This document shows positions 22,901 through 34,900 of a stretch of DNA of 64,000 bases, piece by piece. A program made the translations under genes and the position numbers. The stretch comes from Branchiostoma floridae (taxonomy: Eukaryota > Chordata > Leptocardii > Amphioxiformes > Branchiostomatidae). Each line of letters opens with the position of its first letter. The stretch's first letter is position 1. The notes below the pieces were generated by a model, which saw only the letters and a list, made by a program, of their open reading frames with translations, was not told the DNA's origin and made no database searches. The stretch lies in assembly GCF_000003815.2 (NCBI RefSeq), contig NC_049979.1, forward strand, positions 28,924,226 through 28,988,225. The letters are read 5' to 3'.

Positions 22901-25900
22901 AATACAAATGTACCTGCACAGCCCCAATTTTACATGCACTAACCTGCATATGCAGGTGGTATTTCGAGCCCTGCTACCTGCATGTCGAACCTTCATGAAC
23001 GTAGCATGTGACAACCTTACCTTTCAGACAACAGGTGCACCAGGCAGAACTCTGCAGACTTGCGGGTATCTTCGTCTGGGTCCACCAAAACACTTACAAA
23101 CCTGAAGAACAGGGTGCCCTTCCACTTCATGAAGTCTTCCTGCATTCAACAACAAAATATACATATTTTCAGGCAAAAGAAGAGGTTTTCATATCTGAAA
23201 ATGTGAAAATTTCAAGATTTATTTGCGATTAACAACCAATACTTCCAAAGTTCTTAAGGGCTCATTTGCATTGACGAACTTGCTAGTATTGGATAAATTA
23301 AATTTCCACCTACAGTCAAACCTGTCTATAGCGGCCACTCAAGGGACTGGTCAAAATTGGCCACTATAGAGAGGTGGCCACTATAAAGAATATGCTAATT
23401 AATTGACCACAAGCAATAAGTTACACTTGGTTTTAGTACCCACTGATCTCTATTCACATAATACAGTACTGTACATGTACTGCAATGATTTTTACACTAT
23501 ATGTATTAAGAAAACAAAAGCTATAAAAAGTTTTAAATGTTCTACAGTTGATATTGTCTGAAGAGACCGCAATCGTCATATTTCTTTGATCTTTCGTCTT
23601 GTATCCTTTGATACTTCGCCGTCCGTATGTTCCCGCTCGCGTTCACACGTCAGATTCGCCCATTACGCTAATGTGGTAGTACAGGTACTCACAAGAAAAG
23701 TCACATCATTTTAGACTTATCTCTTAATAAATGTAAGAATACAATCTACCATAGTCTGAAGTTCATATCATTTTGTCTTTGTAACAATTATTTAGAAATT
23801 TTTGTGATTTTTGTAAATTAACCTATAGTGTATTAGAACGTAACTTTAACACAATTTACCTCTGTAATATTGGTGTCGTCTATTGACCTTATATGACCTC
23901 GTTTGTCAGCAGGTATGGGTAGCGCCAGTTTACGAAGTTTTGTTTTGAAAATAAGTCAAAGAGGTTTTAAATCCGGCTTAGGGTGACGATACGGCCACTG
24001 TATATGGCCGAACGCGTGCCGAAACATAGATCAGCGGCTCGCGTGGCTGTAATCGGCAGTGTTTTTGTACCTGCGGGACCGGAAATCGTGTGGCCGTGGC
24101 CGCGTTGGACAGGTGGCCGCTAAGCCTATTTCTTAATCATTACAAATCCAAGGGACCGACAAAAAGTGGCCACTATGGGCAGTTGGCCGTTATGCAAAGG
24201 TGGCCACTAATACAGGTTTGACTGTATTAGTATTAGTAAATACTCATTCAAGTCATAGTAGACTTGTTTTGGGTATTATGAAAATATTGACAGCATACAA
24301 TGTACACAATTATAATTGTCTGAGCTTTGATGAAAAAGTCAACCAAAAATACAAAGATTTTAAGGGTCCCTTAGGCCATGTTGATTGGATTATGAATTAT
24401 ATGGATGACATCCTCTGGGAACCCCAAAACTGATGTGAGCGTGCGAATTAAAAAAAAGTTTGGCCCTAATGTTATCTTCAGTTTAGTATGGAATCTAAGT
24501 TTGAACAAATGACTTAACACACTATGTATTGTATACCGAACAAGAGATTCTTCACATCTTCATTGACTTTGCGACTGACTTTGACATCAGTACCCATTTT
24601 CTGCTTTTTTTTGCGTTTTGCAGCTGCTTTATACAATTCAGTGTGGTCGAAAACTTCTTTTTAAACATCTGAAACTTGATAACCGATGATCAAATCAACA
24701 TTGCCTAACCTGCAGTAGCTGGGTCAGCATGATGAGGGTCTGGTTCCGAATCAACGGGCTCTCGTCCTTCAGACATGCCGCGATGGCGGGGATGTGGTGG
24801 TCGATGTAGGTGGAATACAGCTTGATGAGATCACACAGGATCACCATCACGTTGTTACGGATGGGAATGTGCGGGGACGTCTCCAGCTCGTGCGCCAGGA
24901 AGGGCACGCACTTCTTAGCGACGTCATCGTGCTGTAGACACAGTTTCCCTGTGGTCAACGATCAACAGGGCAGTTAGTTACAAATGGACAAAACATGAAA
25001 GTGATATTGATCCAGTTTAGCTCGCTTTCCTTCCACTGGTTGTGACAGAGAAGACAGTATTTACAGGTTCATTGTACTGGGGAAAGCTCTTTTTGACATT
25101 AAGCACAATGAAGTGTTTGTGAACAATACACAGCTTGTCGTACCCTCCCCAATTCTCGATTATAGCAAGCTATCAAAACAGGGCTTTGTCTAAAAAGGGT
25201 TACTGTGTTCTTATGCCCTGACTATGTGCCCCTTTGTGGGTGCCCTCTGACAAGCACAAAATTCTGATTGACCATGGATACTACTACATTAACATGTACA
25301 TGTACATGTACTGATGTGCACATATGGCCACAGTCTTTAACTGTGAATAGTAGCTTGCCCATCAGGAAGCATTTGAATGCAGAATGCCCTATTTTTAATT
25401 ATCATTCTCCAAAATTCCACATCGTGGAAGAGGGAGTCTTCAACACCAACCCCGTTTGGTGGCTCCGATCCCTCGCAAAGCTTCCCCTTGCAATTTTATT
25501 CTGAGAAAAAAAAAACCTTGTGAAGAATGACTAGCACTGACCGATGGTGAGGATGGCATGTGCCCTGATGGTAGGAGGCAGTGCAGGGCCCTGCAGCTGT
25601 GAGAGTGGTATCTGGGACATCTGAGATGGCATCTGGGACAGCTGCGCCGCCGCCTGTGAGAGCGGCATCTGGGACAGCTGCGACCCCGGCATCTGAGACA
25701 GCTGCGTTCCCTGGCTGGAGGGGAGCTCATCCAGCTTGGTGTTGTCCACCAGGAAGGACTGGACCATCAGGATGATCCGTTTGGACGTCTTGGCCGGACA
25801 CAGCTGGGCAACCTCGCCCACAGTGAACAGGTGGCGGACTGAAAACAATTGTACGCAATGTCATGAAATGTACTTCTACACACGAAGATAAATATTAGAC

Positions 25901-28900
25901 ATTCAGGTAATAAAATATGCCAAATAACAATTACTCAAGTAACTGGATATGATTTTGGAAACAGTCAGACGTTTCATTACCTTTGTTGTCAGCAAAATCT
26001 TCCGTCAGTGTCACTGACAAAAGGTAGTGGATGCTACCTGAAACATCTGCCCATTTCCAAAATCATATCCAGTTGCTTGGGTAATTCCTATTTGGTGTGC
26101 TTCTACATGTGTACATGCCTGATTAGGAACTTCACATTGAATTGCTAAATAATGCTGTGTTTGTTGTCAATGAAACAGTATAATTACATTCTACTTTATG
26201 TATATTTCGCAAGACAATTCTCAGTCCTACTTGCCAAACCGGTGCAATGGCCAAGCGGGTAGAGCCTTCATTCGGCAGACGCATAAAATAGCAGTAGATT
26301 GTGAGTTCGATCCCTGATTGAGTCATAACAAATTAAAAATGGTAGTGGTACAGTCTGCTTTCTCTGTTTAAAACTCAGCATGTGGGAAAGAGTATGTAGT
26401 TGAACACACACACAACACTACTGAGTGAACTAGCCCTGCACTGTATACAGCTACTGCAACAAAGTTACATGGCCAAGGGCTACTGAAACAGAGATGAGCA
26501 CTGCCTAATACACCATCTGGATTTTAACGTATCAACTACAATACATGTATTACTAAAGATGAACTACAGGCAGACCATTGAGAGGGACCTCTGAGCAGTC
26601 AGCTGGAAGGATGTGAGGAGGATGGCTGCCGACAGAGCCTGCTGGCCTACCTGACTGCCTCATGTCGGACGACACAAGAGCCCCTGAGTATCATGTATTA
26701 CTCTACCCACCGACTGCCATGACGTCCAAGTTTGCAGTGTTCAGGTCTTCATTCAGCACTAGACTGGACAGGTATTCCTCCGAGCGCCGCAGAAGTTCTG
26801 TGGCCCACTCGTCCATCATGGCCCTGGCCTCCTCGGGCTCCTTGGAGCAGCCCTTGGTCAGTTTCTCCAAGGTCCAGACCAGGTCCTTGATCATTCCGGG
26901 GTCACAGGAGTATCCTCGGAGCAGTTTCTTCAAGTCAGCTTCAGTAAATAAGAAAAAGGCATTAAAATGTTTTCCAAATAACCACGAAAGGTTTGATGAT
27001 AGTAACGGTACATGTAGCCCCATAGGCTAGCCTTTTTAAGGCCGAAGGGGCAGTGGATCATTGTGTCTAGGGTACAGAACTGAAAGGCGAAGTCTTTTAC
27101 CTCCCCAACCGAAGTCAGGTACTTAAGTTCTAAAAGGGCTGTTTCTTTATAGTATTTTAATTATACGCTACTGAAGTTCATCGTATTTTATGATTAGAAT
27201 TCAGTGAAAAAAGTACAGAAGTGAAAGACCAGACAAAAATGTATGCTTGAAATAGTAAGTTATTAAACAAATGCCACAAATTCCCCGATACCGACAGCCA
27301 TAGAAAATGTAGTTAGGCCTAGGTCCCACTGTCCAATTTTCATTCGGACAAAAGGCAACAAAATACACAGAACTTAAATAAATAGTCAGGAGCATACATG
27401 TGTAATTTGTGTAGTTGGTCCTTGGTAAACAGTAACATTTTTGTTTCCGCAAACATCCCAGCTGGCCTCTGGTTAGGAAATGGGACCTAAGCCGAAACAG
27501 TGAGATCTTGGCTTCCTACCCATGATTTCATTGATCTTGTGCTTGGGGATGTTGCCTGCTATGCTGCCCATGACCTGTAGTATGGAGGACACGGTGTCCT
27601 TGCTGAAGACGCCACGCCCGTCACGGTACCCTTGCCAGTTATCCAGCACCATGGAGTAGTCCATCTTGGGGCAGTACTTAGCAACTAATGCCATCATCAT
27701 CCAGGCAGCCTGGAAGTATAACGGTAAATATCATGAGAAACTTTTGACAAAATGTTTGTTAACAATTTACACTAGTAGTTGTCCTTGCCGGTATGAGTGG
27801 TTCAAAACGTACAGTCCCATGGCCGCATGTGGGGCAATTACTAATCGTATTGAGGACATCTGAGTAGTGCCGAAAGGTAGCTCGCTCCAGACCCTGGAAG
27901 CTCTTTGCAATTCAGCCCGTCTGCAACGAGAGTAGTCGGACCACCCAATAACACAACAAAGTTCTTAATACTCGGGGAGCTTTCAAGACGCACTCTGACT
28001 CTTTTTTTCCCTAGTACTAGTAGTAGATCTCATCTTGGAGTTCTCTTGTCATGTGACTGATGATAATGGTGCTCCCTGTCCCTATTTAGGCTGCTTCGTC
28101 GTCTGCAGATGTACATGTAAATCACCCCCTTCTTGTTATGAGATACTCTCTTATACTTATAGTAACTGTTATACTACTTGAACATAATTTTCTTATGTAC
28201 ATTTATGTAGCCTTATCTGTCTGCTATAATTGACCTCACGTCTTCTAGTTCTAGAGGCATGTCCGCTAACCACTGGACACTTTGAACGCTACCTTACAAG
28301 TTGTCTTCTTGTTATTGAGAAAAAAAGAATACTTTCTTTAAAATGAAAAGTACATGTGCATGTAAGCTTCTCACCTCTGTATGGTCGGAGCTGACATGAG
28401 TACTCAGGGCCTTTAAAAGTCTAGAAGTCAGCTTCCCCTGACGAGACCAGATGTTACAGGCTTTCCCGAGGTAGCGCCTGAGAGATAAAGAGAAAATCAA
28501 ATCTTAATCTTAAAAAAACAACTTTTATGTTACTATGACTTTACCATATTGTGGCGGGAACAAGACGTCGATGATTTCATACTAAATAAAGACTGGTTCA
28601 GTCAAAAATTTGGGTGAGTCCAATTTTTGGGTTGGATTTTACAGTCAAGCTACTTCAAGAATGATTTCATACCAGGTTAAGCCTGTCAAATACTTTTGTG
28701 AATTAATTTTCTTCTTTCATTCATGCCTGCAGAAACGGCTTTGGACCGGGGCAGAGCCAATATTTCCATCTCTGGTTACACCATATATTCCGCCTCAAAT
28801 CATGTCTCTCTATAAAATTCGATCTTTTTTTAACAGATTTGCTCAGTGAAAGGCTAACACTAACAGTAGCAGCATCTCTCCTTCCTAAGTCAGAAACAGC

Positions 28901-31900
28901 CTAGGCAAAGCAGGGCTTACGAAGGCTGCTCGGAAGAATTCCCTACTCCATTTGGCTGGAACAGTTTGATCGCCACCGACACTTTTGGAATTTGTTTCAA
29001 TTTGTTACAATCTGATTGCAATTAAATCACACTGACCTGAGCTCCTGACCCTCAATACCAGCTATGACCTTGAGTAAGTTCCAGGCAAGGTCGGAGTCTT
29101 CGTTCTGGGATTTTCCAACATCAACAATCTGTTCCAGGATGGTGTCCTCTAGAAGCTGCAATGTTACATACATTATATTTTACTGGCACTTATTTAGCTA
29201 AGGATCTTGGCCAACTTTATGTTTAGGCCACAGCAAGTTTCATGGATGACATTAGCACTCATGAATTTTTGCCTGATGTTGAAAAAAAAATGAATTCTTT
29301 CCCTCTGAGGATCGTGAAAATGACGAGAAAGTACCAAAATGGGAAAATAGATGTTGTGGTATTGTTCAGGAGCCCTTATTGTACTTGTAGAAGTCTGACA
29401 CTAGTTCGATAGTAAATTTGGCACCAATCGGGTAGCCATGACACTAGTTGTCAACTTGGTAAATGATACAATTCTACTACACTAGTGTCACTTTGTGCAC
29501 CTCTTGAATACAGAAATAGATGACTTGTTAGCAGTGATACCATGTTTTGTTGCTGCAAGTCTTGTTACAATGAATATTGGTGTCTATTTTGTTTCTTTTT
29601 GTGTTTCTTATGCCCTATCTCTCACTAAATTTGGAGTCTTATCCAGTACTGTGACTGCTTAACCAGAAACTTAAAAGTACTGCAAGAGTTTTTGTTCTAC
29701 ACTGTATCTTCTTCCAAGCCTACCCCCTTGTCTAGGCAAGTGTTGCATTTATGACATGTACAAAACTTGTACAGTATCATGACACATTTGAGGTGACTGA
29801 CCTCCAGACTTTTCTCGGAGCAGGTTGTCTCCCTGTCCATGACGGCAGGCACCACCCCCTCCAGCCAGAGTTTGTGCACGTGGGGGAGGGTGGGGTTCTT
29901 GTGCAGTACCGTGGTGAGGGACTGCAGCGCCTGCTTCCGGACAGACAGGGACACGTCCATGCAGCGCTGGTAGATAATCTCCACCTCCTTCACTGAGGGA
30001 GGGGTCGGACTGATCGACACAAGGCTCTCGAATGCCTGAAGCGGAGACACATACATCCGTGAACAGTTTCATCAGGTTGGTACGTCACTGAATAAAGAGA
30101 CACTTTTTACACAACCAGTGCTTTATTCTCACCGACGTTTCGGTGACCGTCTGTCACCTTCTTCAGGGCAATTCTGACTGGTTCACATTGCACTGCAGAG
30201 TCAAAGTCTATTTATTCGGAGACACATACATGTACAAATGTAGGCATACTTATAGCCTCCACCCCTGAGACATTGCCAAAAAAATGGGAAGAGACTAAGT
30301 CAAACAAAAATGGCATTTTCTTTTAAAAACAGTTCATTAAAACTCATGCCATACTTAAAATGAGCATTTTTTTTAGTTGTTGCAATCATAATTTGGCCTT
30401 CTTGATGTTTGTGCTACCAGTCTTGAGATAGGGAGTTTCTGCTGTAAATCAGGCTGTTTGATTTAATAATCAATGGTGAATTTTCAATATTCACTCTTTT
30501 CAAAACATAAATATGCTGAATATTACCATCTGTTTTCCATGTGCTACAGGCCCCTAAATCCGACCGTAATTACGATCATGATTATGGTATATACGATTAC
30601 GCTCATTGTAAATTATGTTAAATCTTACGATGTGGGTACTGTACATAGTCATGATTCACTCAAAGAATTCTAAACATGCAACTGTTAAAGATGTCTATAC
30701 CTGAAGAGCCGCCTTGCGAACTCCGACCTTGTCATCATTCAAACGTTCCCCCAGCATGGTGAACAAGTTCTGTGTCCCGCCAGGTGCAGTGCTACCGAAC
30801 GAGACATCCCTGGGGGCAGGGGACTCACCCTGCAGGGTACTGGCACCAGGGGAGGGGGTCATCCCCAAGGGAGTCAGTGCAGTGGAATTCCCTAGGGTAG
30901 GCAAGAAGGCAAAGATGTCAGCGTTGCATTGTAACTTACCACCTATTTTCAACATTACCATCATATACCACAAGTGGTTGTAGTGTACACACTCAAATTT
31001 TTAGAGCATTTAGTTATTTGTATCATACTAGCGATATCTGAAAATGATTTCATCAGTATGGTAGAACATATAGGATATTGGAGTTTTCTTTATTATATAC
31101 ACAACCGGTAAAAAACAGCTTACGTTACGAGCCACATTGCCAGAAACAATTGCAATATTGAATGGGAAGGGGCCAAGGTAATAGACAGAGAAAGACAGGC
31201 TAATATCCAGTATCCAGTGGATTAAGGTGGCTGCCTGGATAAGAAATTAGTTGTGAAAAAAGTCAACCCCAGCAATGAACTGGGATGACAAACTTAGCCA
31301 TGTTTGGGATTATTTTCTTGCCACAAAAGCGCCACCTACATGTACATTTGTACATCAGCTACATATAGTGGCAAGAAGCAGCACTCCAGATTTTACTGGT
31401 AATGTGTAAAAAAAAATCCAATATCAAGGTACAATGTTAAACTTCTTACATTACAATCTAGCTGATGAACAAAACATTATGACAACTCTGTTATGACCCA
31501 GTACCTGTGAGCGGAGTGTTGGACCGTTGTACCCCGGGGGTTTTGGTGAGGGTCGAGGCAAAGAAGTCTTGGAACAGCAGTACGATGCTGGGGTTCTCTG
31601 AGGAGATACACTGGGACAGGCAGCTCAGGGCGCGGCCACGAACATTGGGGGCCACGTCTGAACACCTGGGCAGAACAACATCAAAGTCTGATAGTTATGT
31701 ATGAAACCAAAATGCAACATTTTCTGATATAGTTAACAACATTTTGATGCCGAAGTTTCTTGATTAAAGTATGTATCCTAAATAATGTACAATTTATGCA
31801 CCCCTGAATCGAGGCAAGTCATGGACAAATCTTTGGGACTGAAAATCTATGGGAAAACTCAAATAAAAGTACATGTATGTGCCCCTTCTCCGCCGATCTT

Positions 31901-34900
31901 GAACACATTTTGCACCAAATGAATTTGAATTCATGCCTTTTCCAAGGGTGTAACACTGGTGGCATGTCAGGAGATTCACACAAAGGACCTCTGGGTCCTG
32001 GGCAAAACACCCTAACCATTCTGCCAACATGAGGTCACAAACTGCAAAATACCATAATACTTCGTAATACTTTGGTGCCTTTTGCAGTTTGTCTTGAACT
32101 AGCTAATACTTGTCCCTGTGAGACTTAGTGCGCCAGTAGACGAGAGGGTGGAGAAGGAAATGCACATTAAATATACTTAGCCTTCTTCACCTTATAAAGT
32201 CGGGTGCAGGTCAGGCAGACGGCGAGTAACCGTTTGCCAGTCTTCCGAGACAGATGGATGCCAACAGCTAATACAAAATTACATACCAACATTGTGACAG
32301 TGAAGATTTGTGTATCTTACCTGGCCATAATCATCTTCTCCAACAGGAACATGCGCGTGAGGTAGATGAAGTGGTCGTCCTGAACATTATCGTCAATCTC
32401 GCGCTCTGGCTCCGGAAGCAAGGCCAGCGCCATGTCCAGTCCGAACGTACGGTGGCCGATCTTGGTAGACCTGGAAAATCTGTGAAAAGAAAAAAACAAA
32501 TCAGTCTGATGTGTTATTAAAAAAGTTGGGTCGTGTTGGTACAGTACAATTTGCAGGTAAAAAAAGGTAAAGGCGCACAACATCAGTGGCATGTCAGGGG
32601 ATTCAAACCCAGGACCTCCGGGTTCTTGATCAAACGCCCTAAATGTTATGCCAAGACGACGTCACACAACTTACAGGTTACAATACAGACAGGTGGTTGA
32701 AATCAGATGTCTCATTGATATGATGTTGTCACAGGAAAAGGAATGCCAAGTAAAAACTAAAGAAAACAAAACTGATTGTGAAAAGCACTTGCCAGTTTAC
32801 TCAAACAAAGCTTAAAATCCCAGAAACATTGTGTATTAAGATATCTCACCGGTAAAGCCATTCCAGAAAGCTTGCGTACGCTGGCGTGGGGAGTGCCTGT
32901 AACATTTTCACCACACTCTGGGACACCCGCGTTCGGTACTCTGGAACAGAATCAAAATGGCATTATATAGAATGTACATTTCTTAAAGTGCAATCGCCAC
33001 TAGTAACACTACTAAAGTATAGTATTAAAAATTAATAAAGACTTCTACACTAAATATGTTCTAATGTTATCAATCATCAAACAGTCCAAAATCATACTTT
33101 TGCCACCAGGTAATTAAATTAAATTGATTATTACTTCTATGACAATACACAATTTCTTTCTTGAAGGCAACAAAGCAAATATTGTGATATCTTGCAGTAA
33201 TTATTGTTTGCAATCACAACGAATTAGCACAGTTTGTTTTCTAACCATGCTACCTTTGTAGGTATGGATTTCTTGGGGGGTAAAACGTCTGTGCAAAGAA
33301 AAGTAGTAAAGAAGGAGCCATACATACCAGCCTTGTCAGGTACCCTCCAGCAGGAGTGCTGCAGGAGTATCCGGTACACCGGCATCACTGCCTCACCACC
33401 CTGCCGGGCCAGGTGACACGCATACCCAACAGCCTAAAATAAGAAAATAATACACAGGTACATACAGTATATTCAGAAAAAAACAATAAAACCTTGGTTT
33501 GTGATATATTACTTGTTGATACTTTGAAATAAGCCATAGAATTTGGGTTCATTGCTATTTTTCAAACTCAAAGTTCTAACATACTAACACACAAGGTTTG
33601 TACTGAAGAGTACAAGCTACATATCCTCACAGATTGAATTGATCCAATCACACCAGTGAAGACCCCTACTCTTTCTTATATCTGTGGTAGGTTCTTTCAT
33701 GTGGCACTCAAGCTTTGGCTTTCCTCAATCATACATAGGTCCTATTATAAAAATATTCCAAACCGAAGCTAGGTACTCATTTTCATTTGTGTGAAATGAG
33801 GAAATTTGTGTAAGTGCCACAACGTTGGAGGATATAGAGACTTGCAGATAAGACATTCTAGACAACAAACAAAAAAACATATCTGGTGATGGATCAAAAT
33901 GAATGGTTTTACCTGTGAACTGATGACTTGCAAGGCCTGTGGGATAGCGTTTGGTGCCACACTGCCCCCCTCCCCCATCATCAGCACATTGGGGAGCAGC
34001 AGACGGAATAGGCAGGTCACTACTGCAGTAACCTGCAGCAACAACCAATCAAAATCTAAGGGGTTGGAGCAGTACATGATGCCAGTATCTGCTGGTATCA
34101 TGTACCAAATATCAAGGCAATCCATCTAATGCATTTTCAAGTTATGCGGCTCATCCACAAACGGTCACTACCATAACCTAAGAAGGTAATCATTAAAGGA
34201 AGAAACTAGAAAGGCAACATTTTTGAGAAAATGCATCCTGGATGATTTTCTCTCATTGGTATAATTTGTATAATAAGGTAAGGAAGATACATTGTACCAT
34301 TGGTACTTATAAGGAAAGTTAGAACCACATAAACAAGTATATGATTGAACATATTCAAGTATTGCAAGGTTGCTTACACTGAAACCTCATGATGAAGAGG
34401 AAGAAAGAAGAACAAGAGGAAACCAGCAAAAACAATATGTTTTCCCTATCAGGAAACATAATTATGAGAGTTCAAACCCTGACCTCCCCATGTGCTCCAG
34501 TAGAGAGGATACTCGTAGCCATGTACGCCAGCTGTGTGAGGGACGACACATGGCCCAGGTTCATGTCCGTACTGTAGCTCAACTCCTCATTGGTCAGCTC
34601 TACTCTCGTCAGGGAAACCAGGGTCTAACAACAACAACAACAACATCATCAACAACAACAAGATGTACGCCAGCTGTGTGAGGGACGCCATGTGGCTCAG
34701 GTTCATGTCCGTACTGTAGCTCAACTCCTCATTGGTCAGCTCAACTCTCGTCAGGAACACCAGGGTCTAACAACAACAACAACAACTACATCAACACCAA
34801 CAACAACACAATGTTTTCCAAAGGAAGGCAATACTGTAGAGTTCGGAGACCTCATACCTCCATGAAATACTAGGAGCCTAAAGTTTGTAGATTTGTAGTT

